DNA of 64,000 nucleotides from an uncultured Bacteroidales bacterium (GTDB lineage: Bacteria > Bacteroidota > Bacteroidia > Bacteroidales > Marinilabiliaceae). The position numbers were made by a program, and so were the translations under genes. The stretch covers positions 17,166-81,165 of the forward strand of contig CAKUYZ010000005.1 in assembly GCA_934717675.1 (NCBI GenBank). The letters run 5' to 3'. Shown here one piece after another: positions 8,397 through 16,940 of the stretch (within the stretch, counting starts at the first letter, position 1; every line of letters begins with the position of its first letter). A model generated the notes under the pieces. The model had not been told where the DNA came from, made no database searches, and saw only the letters and a list, made by a program, of their open reading frames with translations.

Positions 8397-9758
8397 ATGG
8401 GCGTAACTGTTAAACCATCAATACCCAAAGGCACGCGAGATTTCGGCCCGGCCGAGATGACGCGGCGCAACTACATATTCGACACCATACGGAAGGTCTT
8501 CCGGCGCTATGGCTATCAGCCCATAGAGACGCCCGCCATGGAGAACCTCTCAACGCTCCTTGGCAAGTATGGAGACGAGGGCGACAAGCTCCTCTTCAAG
8601 ATTCTCAACTCAGGCGACTTCCTTTCCGCCGCCGGCGGGCCGCTGCCCGTTAACTCTGACAAGGCCGCCCTCAAAATTTCTGAGAAAGGCCTGCGCTACG
8701 ACCTCACGGTGCCCTTTGCGCGCTATGTGGTTCAGCACCAAGGAGAGCTGACGTTCCCGTTCAAGCGGTTCCAAATCCAGCCAGTGTGGAGGGCCGATCG
8801 CCCGCAGAAAGGCCGCTACCGCGAGTTCTATCAGTGCGACGTTGACGTGGTCGGCACCAACTCACTCCTTTGCGAGGTGGAGCTTGTGCAGATTGCTGCC
8901 GACGTGTTCAAGGCCTTGGGCATCAACGTCTGCCTCAAAATAAACAACCGCAAGATTCTCGCAGGAATGGCCGAGGCCATTGGCGCGCCAGACAAGATGA
9001 TGGACATCACCGTGGCCATTGACAAACTTGACAAGATTGGCGTGGACAACGTCAACGAAGAGTTGCGCTCCAACGGCCTGACGGACGAGCAGGTGGCGGC
9101 GTTGCAACCCATCTTGGGACTCTCTGGCACCAAGGAGGAAAAGCTCGAGGGGCTGGGACGAATCTTGACAAGCGAGGTGGGCAAAAAGGGCATAGAGGAG
9201 ATAAAGACCCTCTTCGGCTACATTGACGCCCTCGGCGTCGGCATAAAGACCGAGCTGGATCTCACCCTGGCGCGCGGCCTGAACTATTACACCGGCGCCA
9301 TCTTCGAGGTCAAGGCCCTCGACACGGAGATCGGCTCAATATCTGGCGGCGGACGATATGACAACCTCACGGGTATCTTTGGCCTTGAGGGCCTGTCCGG
9401 CGTGGGCATCTCATTCGGCGCCGACCGAATCTATGACGTCATGACTCGCCTTGACCTCTTCCCAAGCGAGGCTAACGCGGTCACTGACGTCCTTGTTGCC
9501 AACTTCGGCGGTGAGGACGAGCTGTATAGCCTGCTGGTGTTGGCGAAGTTGCGAGAGGCCGGCCTGTCTGGCGAGATATATCCCGAGGCCGCCAAAATGA
9601 AAAAGCAAATGAGCTACGCCGACAAGCGCGGCGTTCGCTTTGTGGTGCTGTGTGGCGAGACCGAGAGGCAAAGCAACACCCTCACGGTGAAAGACATGGC
9701 CAAGGGAGAGCAGAAAACGCTCTTGTTGGAGGAGGCCGTGGCCCTTATTAAGGGCTAG
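8397..9758 (+). CDS. hisS: histidine--tRNA ligase
   Basis: A 453-aa class II aminoacyl-tRNA synthetase: N-terminal IPKGTRDFGP; motif 1 region around YQPIETPAMEN; motif 2 in RFQIQPVWRADRPQKGRYREF; the histidine-specific LARGLNYYTGAIFE; motif 3 SGVGISFGADR; then an anticodon-binding domain (about residues 365-450). It charges tRNA-His in the cytosol. ATG 8397 is the first start giving the family N-terminus. It follows ychF closely and is followed by a terminator at 9784-9821. Confidence 0.96.
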   Translation: MGVTVKPSIPKGTRDFGPAEMTRRNYIFDTIRKVFRRYGYQPIETPAMENLSTLLGKYGDEGDKLLFKILNSGDFLSAAGGPLPVNSDKAALKISEKGLRYDLTVPFARYVVQHQGELTFPFKRFQIQPVWRADRPQKGRYREFYQCDVDVVGTNSLLCEVELVQIAADVFKALGINVCLKINNRKILAGMAEAIGAPDKMMDITVAIDKLDKIGVDNVNEELRSNGLTDEQVAALQPILGLSGTKEEKLEGLGRILTSEVGKKGIEEIKTLFGYIDALGVGIKTELDLTLARGLNYYTGAIFEVKALDTEIGSISGGGRYDNLTGIFGLEGLSGVGISFGADRIYDVMTRLDLFPSEANAVTDVLVANFGGEDELYSLLVLAKLREAGLSGEIYPEAAKMKKQMSYADKRGVRFVVLCGETERQSNTLTVKDMAKGEQKTLLLEEAVALIKG

Positions 9759-9783
9759 GCTCGTCAGGGCATTGTGATAAAAC

Positions 9784-9821
9784 ACGGCGGTCGGCATTTT
9801 ATGCCAGATCGCCGTATTTTT
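9784..9821 (+). terminator. intrinsic terminator after hisS
   Basis: Stem ACGGCG...GGCAT / ATGCC...CGCCGT with small internal mismatches and a short loop, followed by a T-run (ATTTTT). Located 26 bp after the hisS stop, it separates hisS from the trp operon. Confidence 0.7.
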
Positions 9822-9832
9822 ATACCTCCGCC

Positions 9833-9865
9833 TATTGTTTTTTTGGCGATAGTTTTTCATATTTG
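9833..9865 (+). promoter_or_regulatory. probable trp operon promoter
   Basis: CATATTTG at 9858-9865 is one base away from TAnnTTTG. An ATTG-like -33 element lies at 9834-9837, 20 bp upstream. It sits between the hisS terminator and the trp leader ORF, so transcription would start near 9872. Confidence 0.45.
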
Positions 9866-9888
9866 CATTGTCTAAAACAAAACGATGA

Positions 9889-9948
9889 ATGTATAGTATT
9901 AACAACATATGGTGGTGGCGCGTATCTTACTTTCAATTCCGGAGGTAA
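9889..9948 (+). CDS. trpL: trp operon leader peptide (19 aa, three consecutive Trp codons)
   Basis: ATG 9889 opens a 19-codon frame reading MYSINNIWWWRVSYFQFRR then TAA at 9946-9948. The three adjacent TGG codons (9910-9918) just upstream of an intrinsic terminator and trpE are the hallmark of ribosome-mediated attenuation. Stalling at the Trp codons would leave CCGGAG (9939-9944) free to pair with CTCCGG (9992-9997) in the terminator and open it; a ribosome at the stop codon would cover CCGGAG and let the terminator form. The ATG lacks a strong Shine-Dalgarno sequence, which is normal in Bacteroidota. Confidence 0.82.
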   Translation: MYSINNIWWWRVSYFQFRR

Positions 9949-9997
9949 GCGCTTGCGTGTGTCCCCAAGAGATACAGAGCCTTGTCGAAAACTCCGG
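9939..9997 (+). promoter_or_regulatory. predicted antiterminator pairing of the trp attenuator
   Basis: CCGGAG at 9939-9944 is the exact reverse complement of CTCCGG at 9992-9997, which overlaps the 3' arm and loop of the terminator hairpin. The two structures exclude each other. The left half lies within the last codons of the leader peptide, where a ribosome that reaches the stop codon would mask it. Confidence 0.55.
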
Positions 9998-10016
9998 CAA
10001 GGCTCTTTCTTTTTTT
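9976..10016 (+). terminator. trp attenuator terminator hairpin
   Basis: AGAGCCTTG (9976-9984) pairs with CAAGGCTCT (9998-10006), extended by inner pairs to about 12 bp, and a T-rich tail (TTCTTTTTTT) follows. It lies between the leader peptide and trpE, with no other gene to terminate, so it is the attenuator. Confidence 0.82.
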
Positions 10017-10075
10017 AGCGGTCGGGGCGTATGGCTCGGGCGCAAATGACAATAGAAACCAAAGAAAAAAACATA

Positions 10076-11482
10076 ATGGCAACATTTAGATATAAGGTTG
10101 AGGCTGAGAGTAAACTTGGAGACATATACACGCCCGTGGGAATGTATATGCGCCTTCGCGACCTCTACCCGCAGAGCATACTCATGGAGTGCTCCGACTA
10201 CCATGGGGGAGACAACGCCCGCTCGTTCATTGGCGTAGAGCCCATGGCGCAAGTGTCTGTGAGCCATGGCGTGGCCAGGTGTGAATTTCCCAACGGCGAG
10301 CATGAAGAGAGGGTGGTGGACGCCACATTCTCCGTGGCCGACGCCATAAACGGCTTCCTTGGCTCATTCCAAATAGAGGGAGCGGGCCATGCGGGTCTCT
10401 TCGGCTACACCACATTCAACGCCGTGAGATATTTTGAGGGCATAAACGTAAAGGATGAGAAATATCCGAGCCACGATGCCCCAGACATTCTCTACATCCT
10501 CTTCAAGACCATCGTGGAGCTTGATCATTACAACAATTTGTTGCGTCTGGTGACCTTGGTGCCAGACGGGGCGACGACCGACCATAGCCTCAGGGATGTG
10601 GCGAACGCCTTACGCCGCACCGACGTACGGCCCTACGACTTTCATCCTGTTGGGGAGACCACAAGCACACTGACAGACGAGCAGCACAAAGCAAACATCC
10701 GCAAGGGCATAGCCCACTGCCTGCGAGGAGATGTGTTTCAGATTGTCTTGTCTAGGCGTTTCGTGCAAAAATATGAGGGGGACGACTTTAAACTCTATCG
10801 AGCGTTGAGGAGCATAAACCCGTCGCCATACCTCTTCTATATGGACATGGGCGGCTTCCGCATCTTTGGCTCATCGCCCGAGACCCATTGCCGCATCGAC
10901 GGCCGCACCCGCCGGGCGTATATCGACCCCATAGCCGGCACGACCCGGAGGACCGGCGACGCGGAGCAAGATGCCAAGAATGCCCAATATCTACGCAACG
11001 ACCCCAAAGAGAACGCCGAGCATGTGATGCTGGTGGACCTTGCTCGCAACGACTTGAGCCGCAACTGCCACGACGTAAAGGTGGATTTTTACAAAGACAT
11101 GCAGTATTACAGCCACGTCATCCACCTTGTAAGCCGCGTCAGCGGCACGTTAGACAGCGGAGCTGACCCCGTCAAGGCCTTCATTGACACTTTCCCCGCA
11201 GGCACGCTCTCCGGCGCCCCAAAAGTGAGGGCCATGCAGCTCATAAGCGAGATTGAGCCGCACAACAGGGGCGCCTATGGCGGGTGCGTGGGCAGCATAG
11301 GCTTTGACGGGTCACTCAATCAGGCCATAACCATACGCACCTTCGTGAGCCGCAATAACGAGCTCTGGTTTCAGGCCGGAGGCGGCATCGTGGCCAAGAG
11401 CAATGAGGACTATGAGCTCCAGGAGGTCAACAACAAGCTGGGGGCTCTGCGCAAGGCCATCTTCTTGGCCGAGAAAATGTAA
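10076..11482 (+). CDS. trpE: anthranilate synthase component I
   Basis: A 468-aa chorismate-binding enzyme that makes anthranilate from chorismate, with ammonia from TrpG. Start ATG 10076 (MATFRYKVEAES) is preferred to in-frame 10031, which lies almost directly after the attenuator. The C-terminal chorismate-binding domain (about residues 195-460) shows GDVFQIVLSRRF, IFGSSPE, PIAGTTRR, ENAEHVMLVDLARND, FPAGTLSGAPK and a final QAGGGIVAKSN segment. The N-terminal regulatory domain has an LMECSDYHG stretch at the place of the usual LES-type tryptophan-binding motif. First structural gene of a complete trpEGDCFBA operon. Confidence 0.95.
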   Translation: MATFRYKVEAESKLGDIYTPVGMYMRLRDLYPQSILMECSDYHGGDNARSFIGVEPMAQVSVSHGVARCEFPNGEHEERVVDATFSVADAINGFLGSFQIEGAGHAGLFGYTTFNAVRYFEGINVKDEKYPSHDAPDILYILFKTIVELDHYNNLLRLVTLVPDGATTDHSLRDVANALRRTDVRPYDFHPVGETTSTLTDEQHKANIRKGIAHCLRGDVFQIVLSRRFVQKYEGDDFKLYRALRSINPSPYLFYMDMGGFRIFGSSPETHCRIDGRTRRAYIDPIAGTTRRTGDAEQDAKNAQYLRNDPKENAEHVMLVDLARNDLSRNCHDVKVDFYKDMQYYSHVIHLVSRVSGTLDSGADPVKAFIDTFPAGTLSGAPKVRAMQLISEIEPHNRGAYGGCVGSIGFDGSLNQAITIRTFVSRNNELWFQAGGGIVAKSNEDYELQEVNNKLGALRKAIFLAEKM

Positions 11483-11517
11483 AGTAAAGTTCCCCCTTGA
11501 AAAAATATCGCAAGACA

Positions 11518-12081
11518 ATGAAGACTGTCATCATAGACAACTACGACTCATTCACCTACAATCTCTCCCACCTCATCAAGCAATTGGGGGCCGAGGTGAC
11601 GGTGTTGCGCAATGACAAATTTGAGCTTGACGACCTCAAGCCATTTGACAAGATAGTGCTCTCGCCAGGCCCAGGCATCCCGTCAGAGGCGGGTCTGCTG
11701 CTTGATGTCATCAAGGCCTATGCCGGTCAAAAGCCTATGCTCGGCGTGTGCCTTGGCCATCAGGCCATTGGGGAGTTTTTCGGAGGGCGGCTGACTAACC
11801 TCAGCGACGTGTTCCACGGGGTGCAGACCCCGGCGACGATTGTGGCGGACGACTATCTGTTCGCAGGACTTCCGAAAGAGATTCCCGTTGGCCGATACCA
11901 CTCGTGGGTGGTGGACAGGGAGGGCCTCCCAGACTGCCTCGAGGTCACGGCCGTCAGCCCCGAGGGGCAGATTATGGCCCTGCGGCACAGGCATATGGAC
12001 ATTCACGGCATTCAGTTTCACCCCGAGAGCGTGCTGACCCCCGACGGTGCCGCCATTGTGGGCAATTGGCTCAAGGCATAA
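11518..12081 (+). CDS. trpG: anthranilate synthase component II (glutamine amidotransferase)
   Basis: A 187-aa class I glutamine amidotransferase that feeds ammonia to TrpE. Start ATG 11518 gives the family N-terminus MKTVIIDNYDSFTYN; an earlier non-ATG start at 11497 is unlikely. The oxyanion segment SPGPGIPSEAG, the nucleophile Cys78 in GVCLGHQ, and the HPES motif near residue 169 complete the catalytic triad. It is a stand-alone TrpG, not fused to TrpD. It follows trpE by 35 bp and is 24 bp before trpD. Confidence 0.95.
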   Translation: MKTVIIDNYDSFTYNLSHLIKQLGAEVTVLRNDKFELDDLKPFDKIVLSPGPGIPSEAGLLLDVIKAYAGQKPMLGVCLGHQAIGEFFGGRLTNLSDVFHGVQTPATIVADDYLFAGLPKEIPVGRYHSWVVDREGLPDCLEVTAVSPEGQIMALRHRHMDIHGIQFHPESVLTPDGAAIVGNWLKA

Positions 12082-12105
12082 GCAAAAGAGTAAAAAAACA
12101 AAGTG

Positions 12106-13107
12106 ATGAAAGTGATATTAAAACGCCTGGTGGCAGGAGAGAGCCTGACGGCAGAGGAGACGGAGCAAATCCTGATAAACATAACGCGAGAGGCCTATCC
12201 GCAAGAGCAGGTCACAGCCTTCATCATGGCGTTGCAGATGAGGGGCATAACGGTAGACGAGTTGCTCGGCCTCAGGGTCGGGATGCTGAAAACGGGAGTG
12301 CCCGTAGACTTTGACGAGTTCCACCCGATAGACATAGTCGGGACGGGCGGCGACGGAAAGAACACATTCAACATCTCCACCTGCTCGTGCTTCGTTGTGG
12401 CCGGGGCGGGATTCAAAGTGGCCAAGCATGGCAACTATGCCGCCACGTCGGTCAGCGGGGCTTCCAACGTCATTGAGGGCCACGGGGTCAAGTTCACCGC
12501 CGACCAGGACAAGCTGCGCCGCAGTATAGACCAGTGCGGCATAGCCTATCTCCACGCCCCGTTATTTGCCAAAGCCATGAGGTTTGTCGGAGGGATTCGC
12601 AAGGCGCTCCAGATTCCCACGTGCTTCAACCTCCTTGGCCCAATTGTTAACCCTTGCCGTCCGGCCTATCAGCTGCTTGGGGTGGCCAATCTCAACCAGA
12701 TGAGGCTCTACAACAGCGTCTATCAGAAGCTGGGCATAGGCTACTGCATCGTCAACAGCCTCGACGGCTATGACGAGATCTCTCTCACGGGCAACTTCAA
12801 AGCCCAGTCCAAGACCATGGAGAGGATATTCTCTCCTCAAGACCTCGGCCTGGAGGCCGTGACACCGGACGAGATATGCGGCGGGGCGGGGCAGACGCGC
12901 GAAGACGCCATGCGGGTGTTCGACTCGGTGCTTGACGGCACGTCTAGCCGCGGGCAGCGAGACGTGGTGCTGGCCAACTCCGCGTTCGCCATCCATGCCA
13001 TTGAGCCGCAGAGGTCTATGGAAGAGTGTGTGGCCATGGCACGGGAGTCAATCGACAGCAAGAGCGCGCTCCGGACCCTCAAGAAATTCGTAGAGCTTAA
13101 CTCATAA
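12106..13107 (+). CDS. trpD: anthranilate phosphoribosyltransferase
   Basis: A 333-aa class of phosphoribosyltransferase IV fold enzyme that joins anthranilate to PRPP. It shows the N-terminal helical bundle, the PRPP-binding glycine-rich loop (DIVGTGGDGKNTFNIST), KHGNYAATSVSGASNV, and FNLLGPIVNPCRPAYQLLGV. ATG 12106 is preferred to the GTG just before it. The stop is followed after 1 bp by the trpC ATG, so translation is probably coupled. Confidence 0.95.
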   Translation: MKVILKRLVAGESLTAEETEQILINITREAYPQEQVTAFIMALQMRGITVDELLGLRVGMLKTGVPVDFDEFHPIDIVGTGGDGKNTFNISTCSCFVVAGAGFKVAKHGNYAATSVSGASNVIEGHGVKFTADQDKLRRSIDQCGIAYLHAPLFAKAMRFVGGIRKALQIPTCFNLLGPIVNPCRPAYQLLGVANLNQMRLYNSVYQKLGIGYCIVNSLDGYDEISLTGNFKAQSKTMERIFSPQDLGLEAVTPDEICGGAGQTREDAMRVFDSVLDGTSSRGQRDVVLANSAFAIHAIEPQRSMEECVAMARESIDSKSALRTLKKFVELNS

Positions 13108-13108
13108 C

Positions 13109-13909
13109 ATGAGCAACTACCTAGAAAAAATTGTGGCCCGCAAGCGGGAAGAAGTGGCGGCCGCCAAAGAGGCCGTGAGCCGCACCGACCTGCTCGCCAT
13201 GGTGGCCGCCGCCCCGCCGCCCCTGCCATTCGCAAGGAGCATTGTGGAGCGCAACGGCATCATTGCCGAGTTTAAAAGACGCTCTCCGTCGAAAGGCGAG
13301 ATACACCACGGCGCAATATCGCCACGAGATGTCGTCCCGGCCTATGGGCGGGCTGGCGTGAGCGCCATATCTTGCCTCACAGACGGGGACTTCTTTGGCG
13401 GCTCTTTGGCCGACTTGCGCGAGGCCACCTTGGTGGCTGAAGTGCCAGTGCTGCGCAAAGAGTTTGTCATAGACGAGTTTCAAGTGCTGGAGGCCAGGGC
13501 CCACGGGGCTTCCGCCATTTTGCTCATCGCTGCCGTCCTCTCGCAGGATGCCGCACGCCACTTGGCCCTAGAGGCCAAACAATTGGGCATGGAGGTGCTT
13601 ATGGAGCTGCATGGTGAGGATGAGGTGGGTTACATCTCCGAGGGTGTGACGGTGGCAGGGATAAACAACCGCGACTTGCGGACGTTCAATGTAGATTTGG
13701 ATCATTCCATCAGAGTGGCCCATATGTTGCCAGACGGTCTCCCGCGCATATCGGAGAGCGGAATAGGCGGCGTGGACGACATGGTGAGGCTGCGTCGCGC
13801 AGGGTTTGACGGTTTCTTGATTGGTGAGTGCTTCATGCGCGAGGGCGACCCAGGAATGGCTTGCCAAAGGTTGTGTGATGACTATGCTAAAGCCTTGGCG
13901 GCGAAGTGA
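13109..13909 (+). CDS. trpC: indole-3-glycerol-phosphate synthase
   Basis: A 266-aa TIM-barrel enzyme making indole-3-glycerol phosphate. Features: N-terminal YLEKIVARKREEV, IAEFKRRSPSKG (catalytic Lys and phosphate-binding region), VPVLRKEFVIDEFQ, LMELHGEDE, GINNRDLRTF and SESGIG near the C-terminus. It is separate from TrpF, unlike the fused enterobacterial form. Second-last step before the trpBA complex; located directly after trpD. Confidence 0.95.
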   Translation: MSNYLEKIVARKREEVAAAKEAVSRTDLLAMVAAAPPPLPFARSIVERNGIIAEFKRRSPSKGEIHHGAISPRDVVPAYGRAGVSAISCLTDGDFFGGSLADLREATLVAEVPVLRKEFVIDEFQVLEARAHGASAILLIAAVLSQDAARHLALEAKQLGMEVLMELHGEDEVGYISEGVTVAGINNRDLRTFNVDLDHSIRVAHMLPDGLPRISESGIGGVDDMVRLRRAGFDGFLIGECFMREGDPGMACQRLCDDYAKALAAK

Positions 13910-13929
13910 TTAATAATTAAAGAGACAAA

Positions 13930-14553
13930 ATGGACAGGAAAGTAAAGATAAAGATATGCGGCATGACGAACATAGACAACATCAGTCGCATATTGTTTCT
14001 GGAGCCGGATTACCTGGGCTTCATATTCCACCCGACCTCGCCTCGCTACGTGGTGGGCAAGCTGAATCCTGAGATGCTGTCAATCATCCCACCGTCGGTC
14101 AAGCGGACGGGTGTTTTTGTGAATGCCTCGGAGATGGAGATGCGCGACGCCATTCAGACTTACGGACTTGCGGCTGTCCAGCTTCATGGCAACGAGAAGC
14201 CGCGCCTCTGCGCACGCGTCCGCGATCTCGGTGTTGAGGTGATCAAAGTCTTTCACATTGAAGATAGCCACGATTTCGAAAGCGTATGGGACTATACCGA
14301 GGTTGTGGACTATTACCTCTTCGACACCAAGTCGCCGGCCTATGGCGGCGCCGGCCGACAGTTTGACTGGCAGCTCATCCTCCGTCAGCCGCTGCGAATG
14401 CCTTGGATATTGTCTGGTGGCATTGGGCCAGAGAACATTGTCGAGGCCTCGCAGAGCGGGGCTTCCGTCATCGACCTCAACAGTCGCTTCGAGACGAGCC
14501 CCGGCATAAAGGACTACGATCTGCTCAGCCAGGCTTTGGCCAAGATGGAGTAA
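13930..14553 (+). CDS. trpF: phosphoribosylanthranilate isomerase
   Basis: A 207-aa TIM-barrel isomerase. It begins with KIKICGMTN, which carries the catalytic Cys, and continues with LGFIFHPTSPRYV, VQLHGNEKP, FDTKSPAYGGAGRQFDW (catalytic Asp) and LSGGIGPENI. It converts phosphoribosylanthranilate to the carboxyphenylamino-deoxyribulose phosphate used by TrpC. It lies 20 bp after trpC and 36 bp before trpB. Confidence 0.95.
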   Translation: MDRKVKIKICGMTNIDNISRILFLEPDYLGFIFHPTSPRYVVGKLNPEMLSIIPPSVKRTGVFVNASEMEMRDAIQTYGLAAVQLHGNEKPRLCARVRDLGVEVIKVFHIEDSHDFESVWDYTEVVDYYLFDTKSPAYGGAGRQFDWQLILRQPLRMPWILSGGIGPENIVEASQSGASVIDLNSRFETSPGIKDYDLLSQALAKME

Positions 14554-14589
14554 GGTGAGCAAAAAGAAGAACGAAAAATAATCTCTAGA

Positions 14590-15771
14590 ATGTCAAAATA
14601 TCAAGTATCGGAAGATGGCCACTATGGCCGCTTTGGCGGGGCGTGGGTCCCGGAGATGCTCTACCCTAATGTGGAGAACTTGAGGCGCAACTACCTCAAG
14701 ATTTTGGAGTCTGAAGAGTTTAAAGGCCAATATTTCAGCCTGTTGAAGGATTATGTGGGCCGCCCGACGCCGCTCACACACGCCGAGAACCTCTCCTCAA
14801 TCTTTGGCACCAACGTATTCCTCAAGCGCGAGGACTTGGCGCATACTGGCGCGCACAAGATCAACAATGCCATTGGCCAAGTGATAATGGCCAAGATGAT
14901 GGGCAAAACCCGCATAATTGCCGAGACTGGGGCAGGCCAACACGGCGTGGCCACGGCCACGGCGTGCGCCCTGCTGGGGGTTAAGTGCCAGGTGTATATG
15001 GGTGCTCTGGACATAAAGAGGCAGGCTCCCAACGTGGCTCGCATGAAGATGTTGGGCGCAGAGGTGGTGCCGGCCGTGAGTGGCAACTGCACGCTTAAAG
15101 ATGCTACGAATGAGGCTCTGCGCGACTGGATTTCCAACCCCGAAGACACATTTTACGTAATCGGCTCCGTGGTGGGCCCGCACCCATACCCCGACCTTGT
15201 GGCCCGCCTTCAAAGCATAATAAGCCAAGAGACGAAGAGGCAAGTAAGGGAGCAGACGGGGAAAGAGTTGCCAGACTACGTCATAGCTTGCATAGGCGGT
15301 GGCAGCAATGCGGCAGGGTCTTTTTATCATTTTTTGGACGATGAGAGCGTGCGCCTGGTGGCTGTGGAGGCGGCAGGCCACGGCCTCGACTCTGGCGATA
15401 CGGCGGCCTCGATAGCCCGCGGCTCCGAGGGCATAATACACGGAAGCCGCACTATGCTCATGCAGACAGATGATGGCCAGATCGTTGAGCCATATTCCAT
15501 ATCGGCAGGCCTCGACTACCCTGGAGTGGGTCCACTCCACTCATACTTGGCCGCCACGGGCCGCTCCACCGTCTTGGCCGCCACTGACGATGAGGCCCTG
15601 GAGGCCGCCAAACTCATCACTATGCGCGAGGGCATAATCCCTGCCCTGGAGAGCGCCCATGCGTTGGCCGCGCTACCAAAACTCAAGTTCGCAAAAGACG
15701 ATGTGGTGGTGGTCACTGTCTCAGGGCGAGGAGATAAGGATATGGAGACATACATGAAGCGTCTATTCTAA
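14590..15771 (+). CDS. trpB: tryptophan synthase beta chain
   Basis: A 393-aa PLP enzyme that condenses indole with serine. It opens GHYGRFGGAWVPE, has the PLP lysine K90 in GAHKINNAIGQ, the ETGAGQHG segment, the phosphate-binding GGGSNA loop and the C-terminal VTVSGRGDKD. Length and order are those of the canonical TrpB1 that partners with TrpA, which follows after 16 bp. Confidence 0.97.
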   Translation: MSKYQVSEDGHYGRFGGAWVPEMLYPNVENLRRNYLKILESEEFKGQYFSLLKDYVGRPTPLTHAENLSSIFGTNVFLKREDLAHTGAHKINNAIGQVIMAKMMGKTRIIAETGAGQHGVATATACALLGVKCQVYMGALDIKRQAPNVARMKMLGAEVVPAVSGNCTLKDATNEALRDWISNPEDTFYVIGSVVGPHPYPDLVARLQSIISQETKRQVREQTGKELPDYVIACIGGGSNAAGSFYHFLDDESVRLVAVEAAGHGLDSGDTAASIARGSEGIIHGSRTMLMQTDDGQIVEPYSISAGLDYPGVGPLHSYLAATGRSTVLAATDDEALEAAKLITMREGIIPALESAHALAALPKLKFAKDDVVVVTVSGRGDKDMETYMKRLF

Positions 15772-15787
15772 AAATCAAAGACTGATT

Positions 15788-16558
15788 ATGAACAGGATAA
15801 ACGACATATTCGCAAAGCGAGACGGATTGTTATCGATATACTTCACAGCAGGGTACCCGTCTGTTGACGACACGACGCGCGTCCTCACGGCCTTACAGAG
15901 GGGTGGCGTTGACTTCGTGGAGATAGGGATGCCGTTTTCAGACCCATTGGCCGACGGCCCTGTCATCCAACGCGCCAGCTTAGACTCGCTCAATGGCGGG
16001 ATGAGCATTGCCAAGCTGATGGGGCAATTGAGCGGGATGCGCGATGCCGTTACGATACCAGTGGTGCTGATGGGCTATATCAACCCAGTGATGCACTATG
16101 GCATGGAGCGTTTCTTGGATCACTGCAAAGAGCGAGGCGTGGACGGTGTCATATTGCCAGACCTGCCGTGGAATGAGTATTTGGCGCACTACAAAAGGCT
16201 GTTTGACGAACGGGACATACGTTTCATCCCGCTCATTGCGCCACAAACTCCAGATGACCGCATACGCCACATTGACGCCGACGCCGACGGCTTCATCTAT
16301 ATGGTGGCCTCGGCAGGCATCACGGGCAACATCAAGACCAGTGAAGACTATCGCACCCGCTACTTTGAACGCGTCCGGGCATTAGGCTTGCGCAACAAGC
16401 GAATGATTGGATTTGGTGTGAAAGACAAGGCCGGCTTTGAGCATGCGTGCGCACACGCCAACGGAGCCATAATAGGTACGGCCTTTGTGGAGTATATAAA
16501 GGAGCATGGCGTATCTGACGAATCTGTGGCCGCCTTTATCAAAGCAATCAAGGGATAG
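15788..16558 (+). CDS. trpA: tryptophan synthase alpha chain
   Basis: A 256-aa TIM-barrel lyase that releases indole from indole-3-glycerol phosphate and channels it to TrpB. Catalytic E46 and D56 are visible in FVEIGMPFSDPLADGP. Other family segments are FTAGYPS, GVDGVILPDLP and the glycine-rich MVASAGITG and GFGVKD phosphate-binding loops. Last gene of the operon; a strong terminator follows 15 bp after the stop. Confidence 0.96.
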   Translation: MNRINDIFAKRDGLLSIYFTAGYPSVDDTTRVLTALQRGGVDFVEIGMPFSDPLADGPVIQRASLDSLNGGMSIAKLMGQLSGMRDAVTIPVVLMGYINPVMHYGMERFLDHCKERGVDGVILPDLPWNEYLAHYKRLFDERDIRFIPLIAPQTPDDRIRHIDADADGFIYMVASAGITGNIKTSEDYRTRYFERVRALGLRNKRMIGFGVKDKAGFEHACAHANGAIIGTAFVEYIKEHGVSDESVAAFIKAIKG

Positions 16559-16573
16559 TGGCAGGTGAAGCTT

Positions 16574-16620
16574 AAAAGGAATCTGGTCAAGACGCAACGT
16601 CTCGACCCGATTCCTTTTTT
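16574..16620 (+). terminator. terminator of the trp operon
   Basis: A long stem: AAAAGGAATC (16574-16583) pairs with GATTCCTTTT (16609-16618), with inner GGTC/GACC and AGACG/CGTCT pairs, ending in a T-run. It also lies at the end of the convergent Rpn tail gene, so it may work in both directions. Confidence 0.8.
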
Positions 16621-16931
16621 CATACCTTCAAACCTCTTACCGCCTCAACTGTCAGTCCCGTTATTTTCGCCACCAGATCCACCTGCATCCCACTCCGAAT
16701 CATTTCTTTCGCTACTTCAATCCTACCTTCCTCTTTACCCTCCAATCTTCCTTCTTCTCTTCCTTCCAATCTACCTTCCTCTCTTCCCTCCAATCTACCT
16801 TCCTCTCTTCCTTTCTCTTTACCCTCCTCAAGAGCCTTTTTGAGCCCGTCCTTATATTCTTGTTCGAACATAAGGTTGTCTCTGTAAACTTTCAGGGCGT
16901 GGTCATATTTCATTTGTTCCTCACGAGACAG
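16620..16931 (-). repeat. 3'-end duplication of the Rpn gene, downstream copy
   Basis: This stretch is a direct copy of 16937-17317. The two differ in 24-bp unit number (four versus seven) and at a small number of bases near the stop codon. It marks a recent tandem duplication of only the 3' part of the gene. Confidence 0.85.
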
Positions 16932-16940
16932 TCCTGTCAT
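16620..16940 (-). CDS. free-standing copy of an Rpn-nuclease C-terminal tail (106 aa), possible antitoxin
   Basis: A 106-aa frame that is nearly identical to the last ~127 residues of the upstream nuclease, but starts with its own ATG (16940) overlapping the nuclease stop as ATGA. It contains the segment SREEQMKYDHALKVYRDN, the EYKDGLKKALEEGKEKG helix, four 8-residue GREEGRLE-type repeats (seven in the parent) and the closing EVAKEMIRSGMQVDLVAKITG. It lacks the nuclease core. In E. coli Rpn proteins, a small product from an internal start in the C-terminal part has been reported to block the toxic full-length nuclease. By analogy this copy may be a split-off inhibitor; that is inference. Otherwise it is a non-functional duplication. 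Confidence 0.65.
   Translation of the reverse strand: MTGLSREEQMKYDHALKVYRDNLMFEQEYKDGLKKALEEGKEKGREEGRLEGREEGRLEGREEGRLEGKEEGRIEVAKEMIRSGMQVDLVAKITGLTVEAVRGLKV
16716..16811 (-). repeat. four 24-bp tandem repeats in the tail copy
   Basis: Units encode GREEGRLE (three) and GKEEGRIE (one). They are in frame and code for a highly charged helix. The unit number differs from the parent gene, as expected from slippage or unequal crossing-over. Confidence 0.85.

Noticed and set aside
14797..15540. 247-aa minus-strand frame inside trpB
   Set aside because: Shadow of a strongly conserved enzyme gene.
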